This document shows, piece after piece, positions 41,227 to 53,300 of a stretch of DNA of 56,302 nt (position 1 is the stretch's first letter; every line of letters begins with the position of its first letter). This DNA is from Gracilaria vermiculophylla. Taxonomy: Eukaryota; Rhodophyta; Florideophyceae; Gracilariales; Gracilariaceae. The position numbers were made by a program, and so were the translations under genes. The notes beneath the pieces are model-generated. The model was not told the origin of the DNA. It saw only the letters and a program-made list of their open reading frames with translations, and did not search any database. Location: positions 1,937,152 through 1,993,453 of the forward strand of contig JAHNZQ020003147.1 in NCBI GenBank assembly GCA_019155205.2. The letters run 5' to 3'.

Positions 41227-42578
41227 TTATACTTCATCTTCAGGTGCTAAAGTTTCGTCACAAGAACAGGCGCCGCCAAACTTTGTGTCCAGACGCATTC
41301 GTTTTTTCTGACGATACTTTCGTTGGACTTCTCGGCGTTTTGCAGCCATAGATTCACCGATGTGATAAAGACGATTGCGAAGACGAATATACGTTTCCAA
41401 ATCCTTCTCGCGTAGAGGATACCAGCGCATATTTAGATTCGTGAGAGCAACAGCCAACTGCATAAAACAATTATAAAGCTTCTCTCCATATCTCCATTTG
41501 CCTGCAAAAACACCCCATAGACCTACGAGACGTCCAAAAAAGTTCTCAATCACGACCCTATGAGAGGAAATTTTCCTGTTACGAGAATTCTGTTCCGCAG
41601 TCAAAATTCCAGGAGGAGGCTTCCTAGTCGGATGAATCAAACGTACATGAAATTCTCCGCCTTGGTATCCCTTGTCTGCCAAAACGGCCTATTGATTCTC
41701 GTACTTATCCACCAGCTCTCCGATGTCCGGTATATCTTTCTCCGATGTTCTCTTCTCTAACGCAGTCTGGTGAAATTCCAGATTCTCGTAGAATATGTCC
41801 ACATCCGCTTTCGAACCAGGGTAGTGGTCGGCCAACCTAGCACCATTCCATTAGACATGACTGACATCTCCGTTTTAAAGCCATATAGCTTATGTTTGCC
41901 GCTGCAATAAACTTTGCCTTCCTGCATGTTTCCACCTGGGCGATTTGACTGCTGAAAGAATACATCCGTTGCGTAACGGGCATATTTGGAATGCTTAAAA
42001 GTTTTGTTGTTCTTCAACAGTGTACCTAGACTGTATTCGCCGTCCAAATAGTAAATGAAGCTTTGTGAAATATTATCGGCAACTACCTGAATGAAGCGGG
42101 TGATCATTCTTTCAAAAGTAGGTCCTTTGATTTTAAACATTCTTCCAAGAAAGTCCCATTGCCCTCCATGCTTGAGAGTAGCCAAGGCCATGAATAAAAC
42201 ATCTTTGGGAGTGTACTGGTATCGGCGACCGCGCCCAGTGTTCCATTTACCTTGCACATTTGCTTCTATAACGTTCCAAAGAGAATCAAATTCAGGTGTA
42301 GTGAAGTGTGTCATCTCACGAATGGCGCTAGAACCCCCGTCGCGAAAGAATGAGTCGTATATTGGACAAGGCGAGTCCGCGCCTTCATCGCTATCGGTCA
42401 GATCAGGCTCGCAGTTGTATTTTTCAAGCTCTGTATCTCGTGCAATTCGCGCATCGGCAAGAAGCTCCAATGCAGTACGAATTTCATCAGTAGACAACGG
42501 AAGATTGGTAGGCATTTTTGTGATTGAAGGACTCAATGTTGCTATACATGGTGCACTAGAAGATTTGGATAGTGTCAT
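41227..42578 (-). pseudogene. DDE_Tnp_4-type transposase of family 2
   Basis: Minus strand. N-terminal part acidic (D-L-T-D-S-D-E-G-A-D), then a helix-turn-helix-like region (Y-T-P-K-D-V-L-F-M-A-L and G-P-T-F-E-R-M), then Asp in Y-A-T-D-V-F-F-Q, C-S-G-K-H-K-L-Y-G-F-K-T-E, Asp in A-D-K-G-Y-Q-G, and Glu in V-I-E-N-F-F-G-R-L. The C-terminus is basic with a short Cys pair. One frameshift near 41840 and one TAG near 41687 break it. Distinct from the Harbinger transposase in this window; the only copy seen. Confidence 0.8.
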
Positions 42579-42701
42579 GCAGTGGTTTGTACAGTCGAAG
42601 ACTCATGAAATACACAATGACTCACTCATTACAAATGACGAACAGTAGTATATATTTTTAGTGAGATCGTTGTGTAAATATTGCGAGAGATGTATTGAAT
42701 T

Positions 42702-42801
42702 NNNNNNNNNNNNNNNNNNNNNNNNNNNNNNNNNNNNNNNNNNNNNNNNNNNNNNNNNNNNNNNNNNNNNNNNNNNNNNNNNNNNNNNNNNNNNNNNNNN
42801 N
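42702..42801. other. scaffold gap, 100 N
   Basis: Exactly 100 N between the family 2 element and a Tc1-B fragment; both lose an end here. Confidence 0.95.
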
Positions 42802-43291
42802 TTGCTTGCATGGAAATGATTTTGTTTTTCAGCAAGATAACGCTGCGGTACACACTTCTAACTACATGAAAGATTGGTTCTCTGAGCTTGGCATGAATGT
42901 CATGCAGTGGCCAGCGCGATCGCCGGATCTAAACCCTTATGAAAACGTTTGGGGTTTACTGGCAAGGATGGTTTATGGCCATGGCAGGCAGTTTAATACA
43001 GTTTTTGATTTAAAAACTTGTATTGAAAATTGCTGGAAAACTATCAATAGGTCAACTATAGGTTCTTACATAGATTCAATGCCAAAGCGTTGCATTAGTG
43101 TAATCCAGCAAAAATGTGCAAAAATCAATTATTGAACAAGAGATATTGACCGTTTGAAGTAAAGTGTCCTATTATTTTGAAACGATTTTTGAACTTAACA
43201 TTTTTCAAAAACTGGTTTGCAGAGGCCTACAGTACTAAAATTGATGATTTGCGTCAAAATGCCAGGTGTCCTATACTTTTGAAACAGACTT
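42802..43291 (+). pseudogene. Tc1-B transposase C-terminal part, well preserved
   Basis: Open from the gap to TGA 43133-43135. Q-Q-D-N-A-A-V-H-T-S (second Asp) and R-S-P-D-L-N-P-Y-E-N-V-W-G (Glu) are separated by 34 residues, the DD34E signature of Tc1. Ends K-R-C-I-S-V-I-Q-Q-K. The family right terminal repeat follows: inner TTTTGAAACGATTTTT (about 43175) and outer TATACTTTTGAAACAGACT (to about 43290). Least decayed member of the family here; its 5' half is lost in or before the gap. Confidence 0.85.
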
Positions 43292-43293
43292 TA

Positions 43294-45889
43294 TTGGTCA
43301 CGACATTACTGCGCAGCTGAAAATCACTAAAGTCCAGGCAGGGAACTGCGTGCCGATGTAATGAAAGGTTTGGAAACAATGTTTTCCAACTCATACGTCG
43401 GATACTGCTTTATTGATGTCTAACAACGCAAGAGGTCTATTGAAACCAAAATCGATTCTGTTCAAAATATTTTCAGGTAGTTTTATTGTTAATTGTTTTT
43501 GTTTTAGTTCTAAAAACAATTAAACCGTCTTTGTATTACGTTACATAGGAAGTGAAACGTAATGCTTGTTGAACGCGTTTTCCTAAAGAAAGAAACTGTT
43601 TCTATATTTTGGACTTGCTTCTGAGTCTGTTCAATTAAACTATATTTTCTTTGAGTAGTGAAAAACTTTTTAATCTAGAAAACATTCTAATGAGTGCCAC
43701 ATTTTCAAGTTAGACCAAAATTGATTTTGTGTGCGTGGGGCGCGGAATGAGGTCCGAACGCATTTTTGGTGGATATCATCAAAAGCTTTAGGCTATCTCG
43801 CGGATGATCCAGGTTTTCATGCATTGCGTGGCCGCTTTAATCCATAAAAAGGTGAAGTGATTACTTTGGTCGTATTGACACAACTGCCCTCGAAAGCCGG
43901 CGACACCACGTGCCGTAGGCCTTATTTACTGTGAGAGCTATGTATTTTGTTGAAAGAGGAGAGAAGCTCCTCAGCAAGTACGACAATTTCTTCCATGGGA
44001 AAACAAATTTGGTTCCAGATTTTTATTCGTTTCTATAATTGGCACATTTCTTTTCCATATTATTCTCTCCTCTCCAAACTCAAATCATTTTTCAAAACGT
44101 CCTTCAAATTTTGCGTTCTTAAAACTCTTAAAACCAAATAGACGGTCGTGCATTATATTTCTTACATTAAATTAATCTTTATCATGAGGAGACCTATATG
44201 TCAAAAGACTAAAACGATGGACAGAACATATTTGCCTATTCTTTTGTGCATGCATCATTTCTAATTCCTTTTCATACCCCTTCGCAAAGGAAAAGAACAT
44301 TTCTTACAAATGCTAAAGATGAAATATAGATATTTAATATGGATCTCTATAACAAGCTTTCAGTGGAAAATAATACACCAGGGGTCATACCGTGGCTTTG
44401 CATCACATATTTCATTCATACACATGCCTCTTCTACGAATCATGGTTGCAACTGCACTCAGTTTCCAGTCGAGCTCTGCAATCAAGAAATGCAGAATAAT
44501 TACAATACAAAGCACTGGTTCTGCGTAATCCAGATTTCAAATTTCAATTATGATTCAGCCAGGTACATACGTACGTCTCATGAACTAGCCGTAAACCACG
44601 ATTTCTCCTACACATCCCATGTAGATTTCAATGCATTTACGCTTATGCACACCATCGATTTCTATTGCAGCGCATACTGTAAAACAAAACCACGCACAAG
44701 GTGTCTCTCAAAGCATTCGGGGCCTCGATCCCTTGAGGCGGTGCTCGCAGGGGATGTTCCCTCAAAGCACTGCTGAGGCAGCCGTAATTCTGCTGATTGC
44801 GGCTGGATATACATAGAAGATCTCGGAATAATCCATGTGACAGGGATGGATTACAGTAGGGAACATCCCGAAAAATAGTAAATAGAAAGAAAATAGTGAG
44901 CAAAATACGGGAGGTCGCGACACGATGAACGATAGGAAACCAATTTTCAAAAGCGAACAGGAACAAAAGCCGCAACAGAGTAAAGAGACAATAATAAGAC
45001 AGAATAATATATAAGGCCATATCCAAACCAATGGATGGATGCTTCTGCTTGTTGAAGCGAGACGGGTTAATATGATGTACAATGCAGCACATCTCCGCGA
45101 GGAGGATGCCGCTTCACAACCTAAAAAGACTGAGAGTCGAACAACGTAAACCTCACATGTAGAAGGCGCATCGATTTCGAGACGTAGCCTAAATACTGAT
45201 AATACGCCATAGTGCTATCTGACAATGCTCTATCGTACGCCGATTAAGGTATTTACTGTTTTTCACCGATTTCGGGAAACCGCCATCACGGAGAGTCAGG
45301 AAAGTGGCACGCACCTTGCGCGCGGGGCGAGATGAGATGCCACCGAAAAATTACAGAAAACCATCTAGATCCTATCTCGGGAGCCTCACCATGTTATTGA
45401 AGGGAAACTCGCTTATGGGCTATTTGTTTTGGGCCGCTTCCACTAAATAATCTGCCGTGAGCATTTTGCTCTACTAATATCAACATGTGTTACATTGGCA
45501 CACTATAGCCCCGCAGAAGACAAGTGCTTTGGACTTTTTCCGACATTATTTCAGCTTCACTTTTGTACAAAATTCAGTGACGGACATTTCAATCTATAAT
45601 GCATAACATGTTCTGCAGACAGTACACATCCTTAACAATCGGTGAATCTGACACTCTAAAAGCAAGAAAGTCTCAGAACTGGCCAATCTCTACCGATTTC
45701 GGCTACTCTCTGGGTCCCAAAGACATAAAATAGATTGCCCTTTTTTTTCTAATAACCATGCACCACCTCCCGCTTTTATTCAATAAATCTCTTTGACGGC
45801 AGTAATGACAACCATTTAAAGTGAATACCAAAGGTTTTTTGTCACCTCATTTCCGTATACGTCTTTTACAGCTCACTTCATGCAATTCC
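43294..45889. other. 2.6 kb without a recognisable gene
   Basis: AT-rich at the left, mixed later. A 146-codon frame at 44339-44776 (plus) lacks family motifs. A perfect 12-base inverted repeat, GGGATGTTCCCT at 44751-44762 and AGGGAACATCCC at 44858-44869, could form a hairpin with a loop near 95 bases. Nothing else stands out. Confidence 0.4.
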
Positions 45890-46700
45890 CATTAATCAGT
45901 TTTAGTGCAATACCCCGAAGGGGAACCTACCACCAAGGATGTTTGAACCTCCTTCTCGCGAGGTAGTTCAGGTGCACAGCATTCCTCGGGCGTGGCACAC
46001 GAGCCGGGCGTAGCTCCAGACAAAGCCGTCGCCACGGATGCAGGAGGAAGACGAGTGTAGAAACCGGGAGTCCGGCAAGTCCTGTGATTGGGGCAGTTTA
46101 CGTAATGTTCGGTGAGCATGGCGTGTAATATATCCGGCAATCTTGGCGCGGCCGGGAAATTTATTGGGCCGCGCAGGTTTTGGGCAAGCCGCGTTGAGCG
46201 GGTGGCGGACGTAGTCCGAAAAGGGTTGCCCGGAGGCCCAATGGAGATACTCTCGTACGTCGACGAACTTAGAGGAATGGAAGAATAGTCCAGACTATGG
46301 TTCTCGGTATCACGGGTGGTTGATGTCCATAGCTTATGGTGTACTTCTCAAAGGTAGAGGGAGTTATCGACGTGAGCTGCAAGTTCTGAAAGGACATCCC
46401 ACTTGGTCCGTTTACTGGGCACGACAGTCGAAGAGCCGTCGCTCTAAGTACTGTAGGTCTAAGACCTTAATGGTCAAAATAACCAAATAAACAAAATAGC
46501 GAAAATACTAAATGAACCACGCAAGGAAGGTGCCAGCCGGCCCAGTAATGTATCCGTCAAGCTGCACGCAGCTTTTGCACGTGTGTCACGTCACGCGACA
46601 CGCGCTGGGTCGCTTACTCCAGAAGCCACTGTGGAAGCGGACCTGGATCGCACCTGCGGCGTTAGGCTCAAACTGGAATCCTGTGAACCGGCAAAGTTCC
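45890..46700 (-). repeat. repeat R, copy 2
   Basis: Inverted and diverged relative to 26440-27270; see there for shared blocks. Minus-strand frame 46140-45892 (82 codons) is the longest open piece, with a Cys/Pro-rich sequence (C-P-N-H-R-T-C) but no recognised domain. Confidence 0.65.
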
Positions 46701-46937
46701 AAGAAAAACCTCCACAGAGGTTCTATGCTGATATCTACGGACTCGAGTAGAGAAGAACGTTGATGTTGAAGCCAACGGCGGTCCATGTTCAAAATTCATG
46801 TGCTGGTATGCGAGAGCATTTTACGTTACACTACACATCCCCCCACTCAAATGAGGGGTCGCAACTCGACGAGGAAGAGCCATGTCAGAAAGCGCCAATA
46901 AGAGCATGCCCGACTCGCTGGCTTCCGGAAGCCCGTC
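46701..46937. other. short unassigned stretch
   Basis: Between repeat R and the gypsy LTR. No gene. The last five bases CCGTC (46933-46937) would be the target duplication of gypsy copy 2, whose other end is outside the window. Confidence 0.4.
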
Positions 46938-47494
46938 TGGGTAGTACTGTCAGCCCTCCTCTCGAGGTAGTAAAGCATAACGTCCGTTAGGAGTTTTTGT
47001 TGACTCCAAAGGTGCGTGTTCCTAAACGTGGTTTCTGGTATCCGATGTCGTGAGCCGGGGAAGTTCTTAAAGGGGATCCGCAAACACCAGGCGGAGGGGG
47101 AGGTTCACTGGGCAGACAATGCTCTTACAGGCGCTGCTATGATGCGACCTGGAGATCGGCGGCTTAGAAACCTGAGGATGATCGACAAGAGCCTCCAACC
47201 AGAAAAGTAGGTGAAGACTCAACGGTGCTTGTCTTTACTTCCCCAGAGGTGGAGCTCAACCGGCAGATTAAGTATCAAGCCGGGAGCCCGCCTCGGCAGA
47301 CCCTACTACAGTTGTAATTACCTGCGTAAATTAACTAGAATAAATAATAATTCTACCGTCCCTTAGGGATACCGTAGCGCACGCGGGCAGAATTATGCAC
47401 CACGTGGCTCAGTTAATAAAAAACGAGCCGTCCTTAGAAATATTAAACAATAAGGCCACGCCACCGTTTTTCCCTTAGGATCCACTGTACTACA
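46938..47494 (-). repeat. gypsy copy 2, 3' LTR
   Basis: 557 bases, minus orientation, TGTAGTACAGTGG start at 47494 and GTACTACCCA end at 46938. CCACGTGG box at 47400-47407. Preceded on the minus strand by AAAGAGAGAGAG-TA (47495-47508), the polypurine tract. Confidence 0.88.
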
Positions 47495-48114
47495 TACTCT
47501 CTCTCTTTACTTGTACCACGTCCCCGACGTGCATCTTCCGATTTATTGATCCCCGGGGTGGCTCCTATCGGTGTTGAGGCAAGCGGGGCCTCCAGCCATT
47601 GGTGCATTCTCTCCTTCAGGCGTTCCTCCATTCCTTCATACTCTTGCGTGGCGTATTGCCGCGGGCTCGCCTTTCATGCCTTGCGGTGTTTTCCGGCCTT
47701 GCTCCTCCTTGCCTCGGCTGCGTCTCCTCCTTATCGGCGTCTCCGGTCTGTGCAACCGCGCCAGTTGACGGTGTGAGCTTCCGCCCACTCGAGTTCCTCG
47801 TGCGCGGTGCAGTCACGCAACGTCCGTGGCCGGAGCGTGTGTCAGTCCATACTGGCCAATGACTCCCTTGAGGCGCTTGCCACTCCGATTCCTTCGAGGA
47901 TTCTCCTTCGCAAAACAACCACTTCATCGCGTCCGTTCATTCATTCTCCTTAAAGCTGCAAGTCTCATAATCCTCTCGTCTGCGTCCCCGTCGACCTTCA
48001 CAGCATATGAACGTAAACCTCGCTATCGTGCTCCTTACCTCCCCTGATTCCTGTTGCCCGGCTTCTCCTCGAATTACATGATGGAATCTTGACGCAGCTC
48101 CCTCCTAGGTGGTG

Positions 48115-48122
48115 TATATAAC
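48115..48122 (+). promoter_or_regulatory. TATA box of the antisense gene (copy 2)
   Basis: TATATAAC, 92 bases before the ATG at 48214; the spacing equals that in copy 1 (18219-18226 to 18127). Confidence 0.55.
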
Positions 48123-48213
48123 CTTGGATCATTCCCCAAGTGGTGTCACATCTCTCTGCTCAGGTGATACCACGCGTTTGGTCGCCATCCATCCGGCTTC
48201 CTACACCTTTGGC

Positions 48214-50095
48214 ATGTCTTCTCCGACTTCGGCGCCTACATTTCCTTCGAATCCTGAGGTATACCACACCTCGATCGGTGCACCGTTCCATCCAGGAGAG
48301 CATTTCGATCATCGCGCCACGCGGGTCTTCGTCCCATTCCACGGCCGGTGCATAATCCTACCGTGCTCTGTGGAGGATTACATTCACCAATTCGGCCCAT
48401 ACCTTCAGGCGATGCGATTTTGCGCCATACAGGAGGTTGCGTGGAACGAACAGAAGCGAAACTGGGTGGATACCTATCGTGCTCACTGGCTCTATACTCT
48501 GGTGCACGATGACAACGCTCCAACCACGGTGAAACACTGCGACACTCCATATCTGAGGTGACCTTAGGAACGAGAGATCCAGGCGCGATTCCAGGTACTG
48601 CTCCACAGGAAGCGCTCGCACCACAGACCGGGGCGACCCGGAAGCATTGTCGATGGGCGTTCTGCCCTCGCGGTGTTGCCCTTCGTTCCCCCATACCATG
48701 GCCTCCACTGGCTCAATCGAAATCGATTGGGGACGCACCTTGCGGACGAGATTCGTGTACGAACCGCTTTCGGGTACTTCTATGGTTGACACATCACGAA
48801 ATTCCATGGCATGACTTCCAGGCAGCGTCCGAAGTACTACCTCAAGGTGAAAGACTTCTGGAGGGACCACTGGGTATCCCCGCACCTCTGCGTGGTGACG
48901 CGCATGACCTTCGCGTATCACACCGCCGAGGTTCTGGATCCCCGTGACTCCCTAGGGCTGTTTTTCATGTTAGTCTCCTCGACGGAGCTCGTGGTCGGCC
49001 CCATGATCGTTTATCTCCAAGCACCGGACGAAGGCGTAACCTCCTATACTCGATGCCGCTACGGCAGTCTCTACTGGTGCTCGTCGTATCAGCCGACCGT
49101 CGGACGTTTGCTACCCTTGTCGGCGTCCATTATCTGGGTCCTGCGCTTCTTTGGCATCCAAAACCTTGTTAAGGGCACCGCATGGAGTGAGTCCGAGGCA
49201 GAGGCGCTGTTGGGTTAAAACCTTTATGTGGCGTGGAATGACACGCCGGGCTTCCGTTGGTACGACTACGCCGAGGACAAGTTCCACCCCATTGTGAGGA
49301 GTTCTAATGGAGACGATGACGGGCGAGCGTACCCTGCCTTTCTTCGTCTGGCGCTTTGTCGGGTTCCTCAGGTGCCACGGCTCCAAGTACCCGACTACGA
49401 CCCCTTGATGGAGAGCCTGGCGCATCATACGTCCCGTCGGTTACCGGCTCCATTCCAAGATATGGGCGCGCCTCCTGAGGTGATAACTTTGCGGCCCGCC
49501 GCAGTTCCAAGTGCTCCCGCGGTAGTAGCCGCCGTGTCTCCTATGGAAGAGGACGAGACTGCTCCCTTCCAGATACCTTCGCTCCCAGTGGTGCAACCCC
49601 GCCTGCGAAGCGTTCCAGTTCGTGTTCTTCAGCCTCGCCTGCGGAGCGTTCCAGTTCCCGTACCGCCTTCAACTCCAGTGTCACGGACTCCGCCTTTGGC
49701 TTTGCCGATCTGCACTGCAGAACCCGGGGAATCCCTTCGGGGATCCCCTGTCTCAGCTGGTCCGCCGTTCGCAGCTCCTTCCGTAGCGGTTGTTGCGTCG
49801 TCAACGGAGGTGGTCGCATCGGTTGCACCGTCCGGAGGAGTCTCCTCTGGGGCTCTTGAGGCTGCCTTCCAGGAGTTGGTACAGGCGTGCCTGGTGACGG
49901 GCCGTCTTGCTCCGGTTTCTCCTGTAGAGGCTCTGGGCTGTGCGTGCTTGGGTCTTAGAGCTCCACAAGGCCCGGACAGACAAAGTTTCGATGGCGGCCA
50001 TCAAGGAAAGCCTGTCGGAGTTCTTCAAAAGCCAAGTGTTCACAGAAAAAGCGCGCCTTGAAGCGGATTATTCAACGCGATTTGGTGACCTGTAG
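48214..50095 (+). pseudogene. antisense gene of gypsy copy 2, unknown product
   Basis: Same gene as 16231-18127 in copy 1. It stays in one frame from the ATG at 48214 to about 49930. Stops: TGA 48559-48561, TAG 48565-48567, TGA 48787-48789 (Trp in copy 1) and TAA 49216-49218. A frameshift near 49930 and a TAG at 50093-50095 affect the end. Residues are conserved by eye at roughly three of four positions in the N-terminal domain (N-P-E-V-Y-H-T-S, E-D-Y-I-H, H-C-D-T-P-Y-L-R, S-Y-Q-P-T). The Pro-rich linker is longer than in copy 1 and holds a duplicated Q-P-R-L-R-S-V-P-V unit. The helical C-terminal region (A-A-F-Q-E-L-V-Q-A-C-L-V-T) is strongly kept. It ends tail to tail with pol (50338). Confidence 0.75.
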
Positions 50096-50337
50096 GTGAT
50101 AGAGCCCTGGCGAATAAAAGATCCTTCGGATGGAGGAGAAGCTCCATGAACAGAAATTCCAATATGAATAGGTCGTGCCCGCGTGCTCAGGAACACGAAG
50201 TACCGCCGCGAGAGCATGTGAAAAGTGAGCAACGGCATCATAGAGTCGAACAAGAGAACCCCAGGTGGGGCATAGACTGCGAAGACGAAAAACAACTCCG
50301 GTTGGGGGCCCCCTTCCCGTTTCCTAAACAGAAGCGT

Positions 50338-53300
50338 CTATTTGGGGAGGCGTTTCCGCACCAGATTGGCGTGGTATCGCCTAAAGAAGTTCTCCGGGAT
50401 ATGTTCCGGAGGTTTTTCCGTGTCGGTCTTCGCGGTGTACCCATACCAGCGGACGCGGTACAGTATTCCTGCAGGGGTTTGTCGATGGGAGACGATAGGG
50501 TCGACCGCATAGCGTTTGTCACCTTCGGGGATCAGGATGGTGTCGGGAGCCTCCAGTAATGGTTCACCGAGAGTGGTGATGCGGTTCCCAGTACCCCGTG
50601 GTGTCGTCGCGCCTGAGTTGGTCGGATGAGGACGTTCCATGCGTTGGCCCTGGGGTGGGATGGCGGGCATTCCTGAGAGGCCGGGCATCGGGACTTTAGT
50701 CACCCTATCACGGGAGACGAAGTCTTTGAGCCCGTTCACCTCAATGGCGACAGTATCCCTATAGGTGGCCAGGACTTTGTAGGGCCCTGAAGGGGTCGGC
50801 GCTAACTTGCGCGTGACATCCGGTGGTTCGTCGGATGTTGTTCCGGGTTTGTCGAGAAAAACCTCGTTGCCTTCCCTCAGGTGAGGGCCTTTCATCACCT
50901 ACCGGTTGAATTCCTGTTTGTATCTCCTCTGCGAGGCGTTGAGTATCTCCTTTTGCGAGGGAGAGTGCGTTCTCATACCGCCTTAGAATGGATCGCATGG
51001 CTTGCGCCGCTGTTGGCGGCTGAGGCCCATCCACCGGGTGCGCCGTGGCGCGAACCGCAATGACAGCACTTGGCGGGATGCTCGAGAACACCAGATTGAA
51101 AGGAGCGGTCCGTGTGGACTAGTGCACCTGCAGGTTGTATGCATACGTGAGGGAGCCCACAATTGCGTCCCAACACTTCTGGTGGTCTGCGACGTAGTGC
51201 TTCAGCATCGAGGTGGTGGTCATGGTGAACACCTCTGCCTGTCCGTGGGTCTGGGGCTGATCCGCAGTTGTAAACAACTGTTTCATCCCCAGCATTCCGG
51301 AGACGGCGCTGAAGAGCTTCGCCACGAACTGGTGGCCATTGTCCGTGAGGAGATGCAATGGTCCCCCGTAGGGGTGCACCCAATGCTTCAGAAAGACGTC
51401 GGCAATCACTGCTGCAGTGGGGCTCTAGAGTTGGACGGCACGCGTGATTTTCGAGAAGCGATTCGTGTTCACGGGTATAAATCGGTGCCCTCGCTTCGTC
51501 TTGTGGAGAGGGCCTAAAATGTCCATGAAAACAAACTCCAACGGTCCTGAAGGTGGGGACAGCGTGAGCAGCTTCCGGTGTTTCCGTATATTACCCCTAC
51601 CGGCGGTGCAGGAATAGCAATCCGCCACCGTTTGGAAGGCGTCATTAGACATGTTCGGCCAACAGAACTCCCTCCGCATGGTAAAATACATCCAAGATCC
51701 ACCGGGGTGCCCGGGAAGGCGAGGATAGTGCGAGAGATACAGCACCCGCGCCCGTAGCTTCATCGGGACCACCTTTTGAAGAGCTCCGTCCAGAGGGGCG
51801 CGGCATACAAGCACGCTGTCTCGGTGATCGTCGAATGACGATTTCAAACTCCCCACAGTGGCGAGGCACTCCTTGCAGTACGCATCCATACTCTGTTCCT
51901 AAAGGAACTCCACTACGGTGATAAAGAGAACTTAATTCTTCTCCTCAACAAGAGCCATCACCTCAGAGAGTCCACTATACCTGCCTCCAGTTTCACACCA
52001 TTCCAAAAATTCTCCATCGGATCCTTCTTTCCCGTCGCGTCTTGGATGACCAGACACGGGATATTGTCCCCAAAAGGCGTTTTGTCTTCCCCCTCGGTGG
52101 AGATTCGCAAGAGCGCGTCCGCTGCCTGGTGTTTAATGCCAGGGCAGTGGAAGATGTCAAACTTGAACTCAAGGAGGCGTAACCTCCACCTTTCCAGGTG
52201 ACCGGAGGCATCCGTCAAAGACAGTATCCACTTCAGTAGGGCGTGGTCTGTCCTCAAGGTGAAAAGCGCGCCTTTGAGGTACGGGCATAAAAGCCAAACC
52301 GGCCACACGATGGCAAGACATTCGCGCTCCGAGGTGTAGTAGTTCCGTTCCGAAGGTGTGAGACTGCGACTCCAATATCCGATGGGTTGAAGTCCACCTT
52401 CCGTTTATTCCTGGAGAAGGGCACATCAGAACTGGTATTTACAGGCGTCAGTGTCCAGCACCATTCGGCCGTGCCGCCTCGGAAGTACCAAGATCGGCGG
52501 TTATACTAGTCTCCTCTGCAAGGTAAAAAAGGCTTCAAACTCCTCGTCCGTCAATGTAGCCAATTGCGTCGGCTTGTCATTCTCCCAAATACGATTTAAC
52601 GGCGCCGCTATATGGAAGAAATTCGGTACAGACCTTCGGAAGACGTTATACAACCCTAGGAAGGAGCGGAGCTCCGTCTGGTCTGTGGGAGGGCGAGCTT
52701 CCTTGATGGCATCCTGAAATTTCCTGGTCACCGGTAGGCGGCCCGGGAGCACAACGTGCCCCGGGTAATCCACCGAGGACTTGAAAAAGAAACATTTCTC
52801 CAGCTTCAGGGTACGTCTAGCGTCTTTTAGGAGTTTAATCATGTGCTTTACATGAATGAAGTGCGCCTCCACGCTGCGGAAGTTTATGATGACATCATCA
52901 TCAATATACACCATAGCGTACTGCCACTTCACCTTTGAAAAGATTATGTCCACCACTCGTTGGAACGAAGCGGGTGCATTCTTCAATCCAAATGGCATCC
53001 TAACGGAATTTAAAGATCCCACAGTGCGAGGTGAACGTTGTCTAATCCTTACCGAAGTCTTCCATCTCAATCTTCCAGTAGCCGCTGTAGGATTCCAACG
53101 TGAAGAGGACGGACGCATCGCCTAAGGAGTCGACACATTCATCCATACGGGGTATCGGGTAGTAATCACGTACCGTCACCTCGTTGAGGCGTCTGCAGTC
53201 AATACAGAACCTTAATGAGACATCATTCTTCTTGAAAAACACCGTTGGGGAGGGCCATTCGTAAATAGAAGGCTCGATAACGCCCTTCTCCAACATCCGG

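Larger units (their letters stand above)
37079..42701. mobile_element. second two-gene DDE transposon (family 2), interrupted by Harbinger copy 2
   Basis: A plus-strand gene (37532-38173) and a minus-strand DDE transposase (42578-41227) point at each other. Harbinger copy 2 (38510-41207) is inserted about 20 bases past the transposase stop. The layout mirrors that of PIF/Harbinger. Outer ends were not found: the left limit is the TA after Tc1-B element D and the right side runs into a gap. That the two genes form one element is an inference from position. Confidence 0.5.

Noticed and set aside
44339..44776. 146-codon plus-strand frame
   Set aside because: No motif, no neighbour context, and overlapping frames on both strands; could be chance.
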